Source: an uncultured Sphingomonadaceae bacterium (GTDB taxonomy: Bacteria; Pseudomonadota; Alphaproteobacteria; Sphingomonadales; Sphingomonadaceae). Taken from it: a stretch of 64,000 nucleotides of DNA. The number at the start of each line of letters is the position of its first letter. Position 1 is the first letter of the stretch. The position numbers were made by a program, and so were the translations under genes. Below, piece by piece: positions 1 through 10,970 of this stretch. The stretch is from assembly GCA_902806235.1 (NCBI GenBank), contig CADCVW010000012.1, positions 40,150-104,149 of the forward strand. Reading direction: 5' to 3'. A model generated the notes under the pieces. It did no database searches. It had not been told where the DNA came from and was given only the letters and a program-made list of their open reading frames with translations.

Positions 1-2
1 AC

Positions 3-131
3 CGCTCGATCCGCGAGCGGCCGGGCGGGCCGGAGTGGCTGCGGAACGCCGCCGCGCGGCCCGGGCCGCGGCTTCGAGTGCCGGAAGCGCCGCCGGCCGA
101 CCCGTATTTGACAGGGAGGCTGCCGATCTGA
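3..131 (+). CDS. Possible 3' end of an upstream gene (partial)
   Basis: The first 131 bases are open in this frame and end at TGA. The last residues read as a plausible protein tail (…PPADPYLTGRLPI). A second frame, 2–163, is also open and ends in …SGAIERRVRRG, so the choice of frame is uncertain. No domain is recognisable in so short a piece. Confidence 0.25.
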   Translation, partial: RSIRERPGGPEWLRNAAARPGPRLRVPEAPPADPYLTGRLPI

Positions 132-227
132 GCGGCGCGATTGAACGGCGGGTGCGCCGGGGGTAGGCTGGCCGGGCCTTCCGGGTGATCGGAGCGGCGG
201 GTGCGGGTGCCTTCTGGGGGAAAGCCG

Positions 228-1189
228 ATGCGCCATAGGTTCGCGCTCGTCGCCTTGCTCGGCCCCGGCTGCGGAAGCGATCGGGCGAGGCGGCCGGCCT
301 TGTCGAGCGCCAGCGCGCCCGTCCAGCTGCTCCCCGCCGCGCTGCCGCCGCCCGCGCCGCCGCCGCCCACGCCGGAGCAGTCGGTGGTGGTCGACGCCGC
401 CGAGTACGGGAACGGCGAAGCGCTGCTCGGCGTGGAAGGGTCGGAAGCGGACCCGCCGCCGACCGCCGGCCAGGCCGTTTCCCGGGCCGGCCGCCCAACC
501 GTTGCGCGCGCGCCCGCGGCGCGCGGCGCAGCCACCAAATGGTGCGACGTGGTCGGCAAGCGCGTCACGACCGGCGACTGCGGCCGTTTGCGCGAACAGC
601 GGGACGCCTTGCAGGACGGCGTCGGCGGCATGGATGTGCCGCCTTCCATGTTCGTGGGCGATCGCGTGGACCTGCTGCTGGTGGTCGGCCGCGTGGCGCG
701 CGCGGGGCGCGCGCGGGGCGCGTGGTGGACGACATGGTCGGCCGGTCCCGGGTCGTGCGGCTCGACGGCCCTAAAGTCGGTTCGGTCATGGCCGCGACGC
801 TGACGGGGTCCGCTGGCCTTGCGATCTCCCCGGCGGGCGAGCAACACCGCGACTTAGGCGGGGCGGACAACGCCATGTGGGAATGGCGGGTGTCGGCGGT
901 CGCCGCGGGACCGCAGGAACTGAGGCTGCGGGTGGCGACTTTGGAGCTCGACGCGCGCGGTGCGCCGACCACGCTGGAGCTGAAGCCGCGGCGCTTCGCG
1001 GTCGCCGTGGCGGTGCGGCCCGCGTCGGCCGGCGAACGGCTGGGCGCGTTGCCGGGGCAGGTGGAGCGCGCGGCGAACGACTAGACGGACGCGCTGAAGG
1101 CGCTCGGCGGGCTGTTCGTCGCCGCGGGCGCGACCTGGGGAGCGTGGCGGGCGCTGCGACGGCCGGGGGGCGCGAAGGCCACCGCCTGA
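228..1189 (+). pseudogene. Broken gene for an exported or lipid-anchored protein with a C-terminal membrane segment
   Basis: The product is not recognised. From ATG 228 the frame gives a short hydrophobic start with a lipobox-like LLGPGC, then a Pro/Ala-rich linker, then a region containing KWCDVVGKRV and FVGDRVDLLLVVGR. Coding sense then moves to another frame near 700–722, inside a GC-repetitive stretch. There it continues through DNAMWEWRV and a beta-strand-like part to an in-frame TAG at 1082–1084. Reading past that stop gives TDALKALGGLFVAAGATWGAWRAL, a typical tail membrane helix, ending at TGA 1187–1189. The TAG probably replaced a Trp codon (ND-W-TDALK). One frameshift plus one nonsense codon indicates a decayed gene. 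Function unknown. Confidence 0.6.
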
Positions 1190-1357
1190 GCTGGCGGCGG
1201 AGCGGGCGACGGCGTATCGCGCGCGGTCTTGCGGCTCCGCGTCGCCCCCCTTCCCCGCACTGCGGGCAGGGCGGGGCGGATGCGACCGCCGTGCTGGCCG
1301 CCGCCGCCGCGCGAGCTACGCCCGTCCTGCGCGCCGATCCCGCCGTGCGCGCGCGGC

Positions 1358-2338
1358 TCAGGGGATCAGCAGCGTAGAACCGGTCGTGCGCCGCGCCTCT
1401 AGGTCGCGGTGCGCCTGCGCCGCCTCCTCCAGCGGGTAGCGCCGGCCGATCGTCGGGCGGACGGCGCCGGAGTGGAACATCGCCCACAGCCGCTCCACCC
1501 CCGCCGCGCGCTCGGCCGGATCGGCATAATAGTCGAACAGGGTCGGCCGAGTGACGAAGACGGAGCCGGCCTGCGCCAGCCGCCCGAGCGCGACGCCCGT
1601 CACCGGGGCGCTCGCGTTGCCGTAGCTGACGAGCAGCCCGCGCCGTGCAAGACTGCCGAGCGAGGCCTCCCAGGTCGCCTGCCCCACCCCGTCGAAGACG
1701 ACGGAAACGCCCGCGCCGCCTGTCAGCTCGCGGACGCGCGGCGCCACCGGCTCCTCGCCGTAGAGGATCACCTCGTCGCAGCCCACGCCGCGCGCGAGCG
1801 CCGCCTTCTCCGCCGAGCCGACGGTGCCGATCGCGCGGACGCCGATCGCGCGCAGCCAGGCGCAGAGGATCAGCCCTACCCCGCCCGCGGCGGCGTGGAC
1901 GAGGACGGTCGCGCCCGGCGCGACGCGCGCGCAGCGTTCCACCAGGAACTCGACGGTGCAGCCCTTGAGCAGCAGCGCCGCCACGGCTTCGTCGGGAACG
2001 TCGTCGGGCAGCCTGAACAGGCTCACCGCCGCTACGTTGCGCGCCGTGCTGTATGCCCCGCGCTCGGGGCCGAAGGTGCCGACGCGGTCGCCGGGGCGGA
2101 GCTCGGCCACGCCCTCGCCTACCGCCTCGACCACCCCCGCCGCTTCCAGCCCGAGCCCGGCTGGCAGCGGCACGGGGTAGGTACCGTCGCGGTGGTAGGT
2201 GTCGATGTAGTTCAGCCCCACCGCGGCATGCCGCACGCGGACCTGCCCTGGGCCGGGCGGCGGTAGCGCGACGTCCCGCCATTCGATTACGTCCGGCCCG
2301 CCCGCGCGCTCGATCAGCGCGGCGCGCGCGGCCGTCAC
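1358..2338 (-). CDS. Quinone oxidoreductase-like medium-chain dehydrogenase
   Basis: 326 residues. A zinc-independent medium-chain dehydrogenase/reductase of the NADPH:quinone reductase type, expected to reduce quinones or reactive enals in the cytoplasm with NADPH. The N-terminal GroES-like domain contains GLNYIDTYHRDGTYP, a family hallmark. The Rossmann domain has the AAAGGVG nucleotide-binding motif near residue 150. No catalytic or structural zinc cysteines are present, as in quinone reductases. The start is GTG 2338, which overlaps the TGA of the sensor kinase upstream (GTGA), so the two genes are probably translationally coupled. Substrate not inferable. Confidence 0.85.
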   Translation of the reverse strand: MTAARAALIERAGGPDVIEWRDVALPPPGPGQVRVRHAAVGLNYIDTYHRDGTYPVPLPAGLGLEAAGVVEAVGEGVAELRPGDRVGTFGPERGAYSTARNVAAVSLFRLPDDVPDEAVAALLLKGCTVEFLVERCARVAPGATVLVHAAAGGVGLILCAWLRAIGVRAIGTVGSAEKAALARGVGCDEVILYGEEPVAPRVRELTGGAGVSVVFDGVGQATWEASLGSLARRGLLVSYGNASAPVTGVALGRLAQAGSVFVTRPTLFDYYADPAERAAGVERLWAMFHSGAVRPTIGRRYPLEEAAQAHRDLEARRTTGSTLLIP

Positions 2339-5300
2339 GCGGGCGCGCCCGGAGCTTGCGCCGCGCGCGCCGCGTCGCTTTCCTGCAAGAGCGCGGCGAC
2401 GCGCCCTGCGAGTTCGGCCTGGCGGAACGGCTTGAAGAGCACCTCCAAGTCGCGCGTGCGCTCGGCGGGTAGGTCGGCGAAGCCCGTCATCAGCAGCACG
2501 GGGACGCCCGGCAGCCGGCCGGCGAGCCGCTCGGCGAGGTCCGCGCCCGTCAGCCCGGGCATCGCGTGGTCCGTCACCACCACGTCGGGGCGGAGCCCGG
2601 CGGCGACGCGGTCGAGCGCTTCGCCGGCGCCGGCCGCTTCCTCGACCGCGTAGCCGAGCTCGCGCAGCGACTCGGCGGCGGCGGTGCGCACCAGTTCCTC
2701 GTCTTCGACGAGGAGCACGGTGGCGCAGCGCGGGGCTCGCGACGCGGGCGGCGCTTCGACGGCCGGCGCGTCCGCCGCGCGCGAGGCGACGGGCAGCCAC
2801 AGGCAGGCGCTCGTGCCCTCGCCGGGAACGGAGGACAGGCGGAACGCGCCGCCCGACTGCGCGGCGAGCCCGTGCACCATCGACAGCCCCAGCCCCGTCC
2901 CCTTGCCGACGCCCTTGGTCGAGAAGAATGGTTCGATCGCGCGCGCCAGCGTCGCGCCGTCCATGCCCTCGCCGGTGTCCGAAACGCGGAAGCGGACGAA
3001 GCGTCCCAGCGGGAGGGCTTCGCCCGACGCGGGCGCGCCATCGTCCTCGCCAACCTCGATGAGCAAGCGGCCGCCGTCCGGCATCGCGTCGCGCGCATTG
3101 ACGGCGAGGTTGAGCAGCGCGAGCTCGAGCTGGTTGGGATCGACCAGCGCGGCGTGGAGTCCGGGAGCAACCGCGACCTCCACGGCGATTGACGGCCCGA
3201 GCGAGCGGTCGATCAGGTCGCGCATCCCGTCCACCAGCGCGGCGGGGTCGACCGGGCGCGGCTGGAGCGTCTGCCGCCGGGCAAAGGCGAGCAGGCGCTG
3301 CACCAGCGTCTTGGCGCGCTCGGCCGATTGCAGGGCGCCGTTGATCAGCCGGGACGCGCGGGCGTCTTCCTCGTGGCGGCGGCGCAGCAGGTCCAGCGCG
3401 CCGACTATGGGAGTGAGCAGGTTATTGAAGTCGTGCGCGACGCCGCCGGTGAGCTGGCCGATCGTCTCCAGCTTGCGCGCCTCGTGCAGCTGGGCGAGCG
3501 CCGCCTCGCGCTCGGCAACCGCCTGCTCCACCTCGCGCGCGAGATCCTCCGTCAAGCGTTTCTCGCGGTCGACATCGATGGAGGCGACCACGCCGCCCAG
3601 CAACGACCCTTCGGCGCCGCGGATCGCCGAAGCGACGTAGCGGATCCAGGCGAAGGAGCCGTCGCCGCGGCGCACCCGGCACACGAGTTCCGGCCGCTCC
3701 TCGCCGGCGAGCGCGCGGGCGAGCGGATATTCATCGCTCTCGACCTGCCGTCCGTCCGCGTGGAAAGCGACATAGTCGTCGCGGTAGTCGGCCACCTGCG
3801 ACGAGTTCACTACGTCGTGGCCGAGCAAGCGTTCGACCTGCGCGTTGCCACCGGTGACCTGGCCGGTCGCGTCGGCGAAGACGAGGCCCACGGGCGCGGC
3901 GTCGAGCACCGCGCGCAGCCGCGCCTCGCTGTCGCGCAGGCGATCCTCGGCGCGGCGGCGCTCGGTGACGTCCGTGAACGACACCGCCCAGCCGCCGTCG
4001 GGCAAGCGCGCCGCGCGCAGCTCGACGAGACGGTCGGCGTGCACCGCCGAAGGAAGCTCGAGCGGCGCCTGCGCCGCGCGCTCCAGCATGCCGGCGTAGA
4101 AGGCGCGCTCCTCCGCCGTTCCCGCGCGGCCAACTGCTGCGAAGATCGTGCGGCCGAGGTCGCCGTGCGGGTCGACGCCCAGGTGCTCGCCCGCCGCGCG
4201 GTTGCACACCAGCAGGCGGAACTCGGCGTCGAGCGCGTAGAAACCGTCCGACACGCTGTCGAGCACCGCACGGAGCCGGCCCTCGCTCTCGCGCAGCCGC
4301 GCTTCCGCCGCGCGTTCGGCGGAGATGTCGGTGTTGGTGCCGAACCAGCGCACGAGCGCGCCGTTCGCGTCTCGGATCGGCTCAGCGCGCGTCAGGAAGG
4401 GGCGGAACGCGCCGTCGGCACCTTTTAACGGGAACGTCATCTCGAACGGCTCGCCCGCGGTGATGGCGGCCGTCCAGCGCGCGGTCACTTCCGGCAGCAC
4501 CGCGGGATCGTGGACCGCGGCCCAGCCCCAGCCCTGCATTTGGGCGAAGTCGGCGCCAGTGTAGTCGTACCAGCGCTTGTTGTACCAGAAGATATCCCCG
4601 TTCGGCTCCGCCATCCAGGCGAGCTGGCTGACGTTCTCCGCCAGCGCTTCGAAATCGGCCGCCGCCTGCTGCGCCGCGCGCTCAGCTTCGCGCCGGTCGT
4701 GGACGTCCTCCGTGGTGCCATACCATTTGACTGTGCGGCCCGTGTCGTCGCGGCGGGGGAAGGCGCGCGAGTGCATCACGCGGTAGCCACCGTCTCGCAT
4801 CCGCACGCGGTGCTCGATGTCGTAGGGCGCGCCCGTCGTCACCGATCGCGCCCAGCACGCCACCGTGGGCTCGCGGTCGTCCGGGTGGAGCGCGTCGACG
4901 TAGCCGGAGCCGAGCCCGCTCGTCCCCGTCCACTCCGACCAGCGCGGGTTGACGTGGTCGAGCTGCCCGTCGGGGCTCGCCGTCCAGGTGGTGCGCGGAT
5001 CGAGCTCGACGGCGTGGCGGTAGTGGTCCTCCGATTCCCGCAACGCCGCCTCCGCCCGGCGCTGGGCATCGATGTCGGTGACGGCGCCGACCCATTCGGC
5101 CACAGCGCCGTCGGCCGCCCGCACGGGGGCGGCGTGCGCCTGGAGCCAGCGCCAGTCGCCGCCGGCGACCTTGGCGCGGAACTCGAGCCGGGCGGGCGCG
5201 CCGCCGGCGATGGCGGCCTGCCACTGGTGGACGAGGCTTCGCCGGTCGTCGGGGTGGACCGCGTCCAGCCAGCCGAAGCCACGCAGCGCGTCGCGCGCGG

Positions 5301-5988
5301 CGGCGGCGTCCGCGCCCCCGAGCGCTTCCGTCACCGCGCCGTCCGGCGTGGCGCGGAACAGCACGGGGACCACGCCCGACTCCGCCGGCGCGGTCGCCAG
5401 CGCGCGGAAGCGCGCCTCGTCCGCCCGCGCGCGGGTCGCCACGCGGCGCAGCTCAAGTTCGCGCATCACCTGGGCGGCGAGCAGGTGCAGCCCGCGCCGC
5501 CGCCGCTCGTCGATCCCCTCCGGCCGCGGCTGGAGGTCGATCACGCACAGGGTGCCAATCGGCAGCCCGTCGGGCGTGACGAGCGGGGCCGCGGCGTAGA
5601 AGCGGATGCCTGGCTCGCCGACGACGAACGGGTTGTCTGCGAAGCGCGGGTCCCGCGTCAGGTCGGGCACCACCAGCACGCCCTCCGCACGGTAGGCGCG
5701 GGCGCACAGCGCATCCTCCAGCGGCAGCACCGTGCCGCCCGCGCCGACGTCCGCCTTGGTCCATTGCCGGCGCGCGTCGATGAAGTTCACCTGCGCGATC
5801 GGTGCGTCGAGCAGGTCCGCGGCGAGCTGGGCGATGTCGTCGAACGCCGCTTCGGGCGCCGTGTCGAGGATGCCGTAGGCGGCGAGCGCCGCGAGCCGCG
5901 CGCGCTCGTCCGCCGGGGTCCCGCACGGCGCGCGCCGGGCCGGCGCCGGGTCCTGCACCGTCGCTTCCCCCTCTTGCCGTTCGGCCAA
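2335..5988 (-). CDS. Hybrid sensor histidine kinase: GAF, five PAS, HisKA, HATPase, receiver
   Basis: 1,217 residues with no membrane segment, so a soluble sensor. An N-terminal GAF domain (about 30–185) is followed by five PAS/PAC units (about 200–820), several ending in the usual PAC linkers (WVGAVTDI, WYGTTEDV, WFGTNTDI). The HisKA dimerisation helix contains GGVAHDFNNLL with phospho-acceptor His852. The ATPase domain has the N box (NLAVNARDAM), DTGEGM and GTGLGLSMVHG. The C-terminal receiver has VLLVEDEE and phospho-acceptor Asp1140 in VVTDHAMPG. Phosphate would pass from His852 to Asp1140 and on to an unlinked partner. Such kinases usually sense light, redox or small ligands; no flavin-binding LOV motif was seen. 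Confidence 0.93.
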   Translation of the reverse strand: MAERQEGEATVQDPAPARRAPCGTPADERARLAALAAYGILDTAPEAAFDDIAQLAADLLDAPIAQVNFIDARRQWTKADVGAGGTVLPLEDALCARAYRAEGVLVVPDLTRDPRFADNPFVVGEPGIRFYAAAPLVTPDGLPIGTLCVIDLQPRPEGIDERRRRGLHLLAAQVMRELELRRVATRARADEARFRALATAPAESGVVPVLFRATPDGAVTEALGGADAAAARDALRGFGWLDAVHPDDRRSLVHQWQAAIAGGAPARLEFRAKVAGGDWRWLQAHAAPVRAADGAVAEWVGAVTDIDAQRRAEAALRESEDHYRHAVELDPRTTWTASPDGQLDHVNPRWSEWTGTSGLGSGYVDALHPDDREPTVACWARSVTTGAPYDIEHRVRMRDGGYRVMHSRAFPRRDDTGRTVKWYGTTEDVHDRREAERAAQQAAADFEALAENVSQLAWMAEPNGDIFWYNKRWYDYTGADFAQMQGWGWAAVHDPAVLPEVTARWTAAITAGEPFEMTFPLKGADGAFRPFLTRAEPIRDANGALVRWFGTNTDISAERAAEARLRESEGRLRAVLDSVSDGFYALDAEFRLLVCNRAAGEHLGVDPHGDLGRTIFAAVGRAGTAEERAFYAGMLERAAQAPLELPSAVHADRLVELRAARLPDGGWAVSFTDVTERRRAEDRLRDSEARLRAVLDAAPVGLVFADATGQVTGGNAQVERLLGHDVVNSSQVADYRDDYVAFHADGRQVESDEYPLARALAGEERPELVCRVRRGDGSFAWIRYVASAIRGAEGSLLGGVVASIDVDREKRLTEDLAREVEQAVAEREAALAQLHEARKLETIGQLTGGVAHDFNNLLTPIVGALDLLRRRHEEDARASRLINGALQSAERAKTLVQRLLAFARRQTLQPRPVDPAALVDGMRDLIDRSLGPSIAVEVAVAPGLHAALVDPNQLELALLNLAVNARDAMPDGGRLLIEVGEDDGAPASGEALPLGRFVRFRVSDTGEGMDGATLARAIEPFFSTKGVGKGTGLGLSMVHGLAAQSGGAFRLSSVPGEGTSACLWLPVASRAADAPAVEAPPASRAPRCATVLLVEDEELVRTAAAESLRELGYAVEEAAGAGEALDRVAAGLRPDVVVTDHAMPGLTGADLAERLAGRLPGVPVLLMTGFADLPAERTRDLEVLFKPFRQAELAGRVAALLQESDAARAAQAPGAPA

Positions 5989-6068
5989 CGCGCTTCAGCC
6001 TTCCTCCAACCTTCGACCGATCGATGTGGACGAGCTTACCCGTCGCCGCAAGCATGGTCGATGAACGG

Positions 6069-6096
6069 TTGAAATGCCGTTGCCCATCCGTAAATG
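6069..6096 (+). promoter_or_regulatory. Candidate promoter for the glycoside hydrolase gene
   Basis: TTGAAA (6069–6074) and TAAATG (6091–6096) are separated by 16 bases and lie 38 bases before the chosen ATG. This is one of the few AT-richer patches in the 145-base divergent gap after the kinase start. Inferred from sequence only. Confidence 0.35.
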
Positions 6097-6133
6097 CGCG
6101 CGCGCCGCCGAGGCGGCTTCGAGAGGAACGATC

Positions 6134-8062
<1,929 letters not shown>

Positions 8063-8077
8063 GCCGGGCGGAGCGTC

Positions 8078-8419
8078 CTACTCGTCCCGCCCGTGGACCT
8101 GCGCGGGCGGGGCGGTGGCCTCCACGGCGGTGAAGGCTTCGAGGATGCGATAGCCGTGCTCGGCGCCCTCGGCCACGGTCCAGCTGTCGCCGGGCTCGAG
8201 CTTCACCATCTGCCCTTCGATCTCCAGCTCGGCGCGGCCGGCGATGACGTAGCCGACCGTCTCGAAGGCGCGGCGCGAGCGCTGCGGCTCGCCCTCGGTC
8301 GGCGGCTCGTCGCGCCACAGGCGCATCGCCAGCTTCTTGCCGGAAGCGAGGTAGACTTGGCCCTGCTTGCCGGTGGGCGAGGCTTCGGAGCTGACTTTGT
8401 TCACGCTGGTATCGGCCAT
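8078..8419 (-). CDS. Small cupin-domain protein
   Basis: 113 residues forming one cupin barrel. Sequence shows the turn motif GYVIAGRAELEIEG and the second cupin motif PGDSWTVAEGAEHGYRI. The first metal-ligand His set is weak, so metal binding is uncertain. It is convergent with the glycoside hydrolase, only 15 bases apart. Proteins of this kind are usually stress- or ligand-binding proteins with no assigned reaction. Confidence 0.75.
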   Translation of the reverse strand: MADTSVNKVSSEASPTGKQGQVYLASGKKLAMRLWRDEPPTEGEPQRSRRAFETVGYVIAGRAELEIEGQMVKLEPGDSWTVAEGAEHGYRILEAFTAVEATAPPAQVHGRDE

Positions 8420-8458
8420 GCTGATCTCCCTTTCGCCATCGAACCGCCGCGGAGGGGC

Positions 8459-9052
8459 TCAGGTTCCTCGGCGGACGAGCGCGCCGGGCGCGTGGAAATG
8501 GCGGCGGCACACGGCCATGTAGCGATCGTTGCCGCCGATCTCTGTCTGCGCGCCCTCCCGCACGGGGCTTCCAGCCCCATCGATGCGGAGATTCATCGTC
8601 GCCTTGCGCCCGCAGCCGCAGATCGCCTTCACTTCGGTCAAGGCGTCCGCCAGCCCGAGCAGCGCGCCGCTGCCCTCGAAAAGCCGGCCCTGGAAATCGG
8701 TGCGCAGGCCGTAAGCGAGGACGGGGACGCGCGCCTCGTCGCACAACGCGGCCAGCCCGAGCACCTGGGCCCGCGTCAGGAACTGGGCCTCGTCCACCAG
8801 CACGCAGGAGAGCGGCGTAGCGGCGTGCCGCGCCTCGGCCAGCGCGCGGAGGTCGGTGGCCGCGTCGAACGGGGTGGCCGATGCCTTCAGCCCGATGCGC
8901 GAGGCGATGGCGCCGGGCGCGGCGCGGTCGTCCACGGCGGCGGTGAATAGCATCACCTCCATGCCGCGCTCGCGGTAATTGAAGGCGGCCTGGAGCAGCA
9001 TGGTCGATTTGCCCGCGTTCATGGACGCGTAGTAGAAATAGAGCTTGGCCAT
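8459..9052 (-). CDS. tdk: Thymidine kinase
   Basis: 197 residues, type II thymidine kinase; phosphorylates thymidine with ATP in the dTTP salvage pathway. P-loop at residues 9–16 (ASMNAGKST region), the catalytic DEAQF motif at 87–91 with Glu88 as the likely base, and a C-terminal Cys-rich zinc site (ICGCGRKA and a later CRRHFH). Length matches the family. It lies 33 bases downstream of the RNA methyltransferase gene and may share its transcript. Confidence 0.96.
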   Translation of the reverse strand: MAKLYFYYASMNAGKSTMLLQAAFNYRERGMEVMLFTAAVDDRAAPGAIASRIGLKASATPFDAATDLRALAEARHAATPLSCVLVDEAQFLTRAQVLGLAALCDEARVPVLAYGLRTDFQGRLFEGSGALLGLADALTEVKAICGCGRKATMNLRIDGAGSPVREGAQTEIGGNDRYMAVCRRHFHAPGALVRRGT

Positions 9053-9085
9053 GGCGCGGGGCTTGCCCGGGCGGGCGCGGCGCGG

Positions 9086-9895
9086 TCAACCGCGCGGGGC
9101 GGTCCTCAAGTGGTGCAGGACGATGCCGCCGGCGGTGGCGACGTTGAGCGAGTCGAAGCCGTCCGCCATCGCGATCCGGACGGTCGCTGCCCGCGACAAC
9201 AGTTCGGGCGGGAGCCCCGGTCCCTCGGCCCCGAGCAGCGCGGCATTGCGCCGGGCCGGGTGGTAACCCGCGAGCTCCACTTCGCCCGCCGGGCTGAGCG
9301 CGAGCGGGGCGAAGCCGGCCGCGCGGAGCGTCCTCGGTAGGTCCGCGCCGCGCGGCAGCCGCGCCCAGGGGACGAGCAGCGCCGCGCCGACGGAGACGCG
9401 GATGCTCTTGCGGTACAACGGGTCGCAGCAGTCGGCGTCGAGGAGCACGGCCGCTGCGCCAAACGCGGCGGCGTTGCGGAACAGGCCACCCATGTTGTCG
9501 TGGTTGGCGATGCCGCAGAGAACGAGCACGTCCGCGCGCGCCGGCAGCGCGGCGAGCAGCGCGGCCGCCTCCGGTGCCGCCGTCCGCCGGCCTATGGCGA
9601 GGATGCCGCGGTGGACGGCGAAGCCCGCGACCGCGTCCATCACGCCCTGCGCGGCGGCGTAGACGAGGGTGTCGGCGGGCAGCGCGGCGAGCAGCGCCTC
9701 GAGCGACGGCAAGCGGTGGGCGGCGATCAGCAGGGAGGCGGGTGCGTGCGTCGTGGAGGCGACGAGCTTTTCTACGACCACCCTGCCCTCCGCCACGAAC
9801 AGGCCGCGCCGCCCGCGCAGGTCGCGCTCGCGCACATCGCGGTAGTCGGCGAGGCGCGGGTCGGCGGGATCGGCGACGTCGATGACCTGCGCCAT
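9086..9895 (-). CDS. SpoU/TrmH-family RNA 2'-O-methyltransferase
   Basis: 269 residues. SAM-dependent ribose methylation of rRNA or tRNA through a trefoil-knot SPOUT fold. N-terminal substrate-binding part (FVAEGRVVVEKLV), then the three SPOUT motifs: GIANHDNMGGLFRNAAAFG, LLGAEGPGLP and VRIAMADGFDSLNVATAGGIVLHH. These contain the usual Asn, Arg, Glu and Ser/Asn residues. ATG 9895 overlaps the TGA of the upstream yjbQ-like gene (TGATG); an in-frame GTG lies one codon earlier. The exact RNA target is not inferable. Confidence 0.92.
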   Translation of the reverse strand: MAQVIDVADPADPRLADYRDVRERDLRGRRGLFVAEGRVVVEKLVASTTHAPASLLIAAHRLPSLEALLAALPADTLVYAAAQGVMDAVAGFAVHRGILAIGRRTAAPEAAALLAALPARADVLVLCGIANHDNMGGLFRNAAAFGAAAVLLDADCCDPLYRKSIRVSVGAALLVPWARLPRGADLPRTLRAAGFAPLALSPAGEVELAGYHPARRNAALLGAEGPGLPPELLSRAATVRIAMADGFDSLNVATAGGIVLHHLRTAPRG

Positions 9896-10311
9896 CACTC
9901 GCCCAGGAGGTGGAGCACGACCTCGCGGCGGTGGGGGTCGCGACGGTGCTCGAACAGGAACAGACCCTGCCAGCGGCCAAGGGCGGGAACGCCGTCGAGC
10001 ACGGGAACGCCGAGGCTGGTCGCGGTAAGCGCGGCGCGGAGGTGCGCGGGCATGTCGTCCGGCCCCTCGTTGCGGTGGCGGTAGGGGCCGTCCTCCGGCG
10101 CAATCCGCTCGAAGTAGGCGGCTATGTCGCCCCGCACCTCCGGCGCGGCGCTCTCGTTAATCAGGAGCGAGGCGGAGGTGTGGCGGCAGTAGAGGGTGAG
10201 GAGGCCCTGCCCGACGCCCTGTTCGCGCACCCAGGCGACTGCCGCATCTGTAATCTCGTAAAGGCCCTTGCCGGCGGTGGGGACGATGAGGCGATGAACG
10301 GCCTGGCGCAT
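9895..10311 (-). CDS. YjbQ/UPF0047 family protein (secondary thiamine-phosphate synthase type)
   Basis: 138 residues, the normal length. Conserved UPF0047 features: LTLYCRHTSASLLINE, the NEGPDDMPAHLRAAL segment that supplies metal or phosphate ligands, and GRWQGLFLFEHR near the end. Family members have weak thiamine-phosphate synthase activity, but the true cellular role is unsettled. It is co-directional with, and overlaps by one base, the methyltransferase gene, so they are probably cotranscribed. Confidence 0.92.
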   Translation of the reverse strand: MRQAVHRLIVPTAGKGLYEITDAAVAWVREQGVGQGLLTLYCRHTSASLLINESAAPEVRGDIAAYFERIAPEDGPYRHRNEGPDDMPAHLRAALTATSLGVPVLDGVPALGRWQGLFLFEHRRDPHRREVVLHLLGE

Positions 10312-10320
10312 GGCCGCGGG

Positions 10321-10602
10321 CTAGGGCGGCGCGGCGGGCGCGGCAAGCGGAGGGCGGCGGAGATGGTAGAGGCTCGGTCGGCGCGCAGCGCCGCCTCCAC
10401 CTGCTCTAGCGCGGCGAAGAGCCCCCCGACCGGCAGCACGCCGTCGAGAAACGACGCCTCGATATGCCAGCAGCCGGCGAGTTCGCCGTGCGCGCCGAAG
10501 GCGGCAGAGCACGGCGAATAGCACTTCGTCGCGGATCAACAGTATCCCTTCGCGGTCGCCGATCTCGAAAGGCAGGACCACCGGCGCGAAATCGACCGCC
10601 AT
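10321..10602 (-). pseudogene. Frameshifted gene of unknown function
   Basis: From ATG 10602 the frame gives MAVDFAPVVLPFEIGDREG and then LLIRDEVLFAVLCRL, after which it turns into Arg-rich noise. In the neighbouring frame sense resumes as GAHGELAGCWHIEASFLDG, then VLPVGGLFAALEQVEAALR. The two join cleanly if one C is removed near 10505 (CTT-GGC in place of CTTCGGC), giving …VLCRL-GAHGELAG…. No natural stop follows before yjbQ. The product is not recognised. A second open frame, ending HAAA-TGA at 10606–10608 (…VADFDPLYL), lies immediately upstream and may be the tail of another damaged gene. Confidence 0.4.
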
Positions 10603-10608
10603 CGCTCA

Positions 10609-10970
10609 CGCGGCCGCGTGGAGGTACAGCGGGTCGAAATCCGCGACGGCACCTGTTTGCCTTTCCAAAGAAGATGCGGCCGCACGAGCAGCGGGCGGAG
10701 CCGGATTTGCGGAACCGGTTCGCCGTCGCGTTGCACGCTCGAACGAGCGTGAGCCCAGACGATATCGTCCCGGAAAGCCCGCCGTTATCGCAGTCGCGGT
10801 CTTAGGCTCGGTCGGCAGATGCATTTGCGGCACGCTGGATCATCGCCGCCGTAGGGTTCATCGCGCTGATAGCCGTGACTGCACTAGCCGGCAGCTAGGG
10901 TCCGCTTCGGGTCGAGAGCAGACATTCCGCCACGTTCGCTATCAGCAACGAAGATGCATTTCGAGAGTGC
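10609..10970. other. Stretch with only gene fragments
   Basis: No intact gene is seen. On the minus strand a frame ends …VADFDPLYLHAAA just before 10602, with no believable start. On the plus strand 10833–10898 reads RWIIAAVGFIALIAVTALAGS and stops at TAG 10896–10898. That is a good membrane helix, but it has no start codon and is cut off by a stop at 10803. Both look like remnants of decayed genes. Confidence 0.35.

Noticed and set aside
4510..6072. Open frame of 520 codons antisense to the sensor kinase
   Set aside because: No recognisable domains; the kinase reads perfectly on the other strand.
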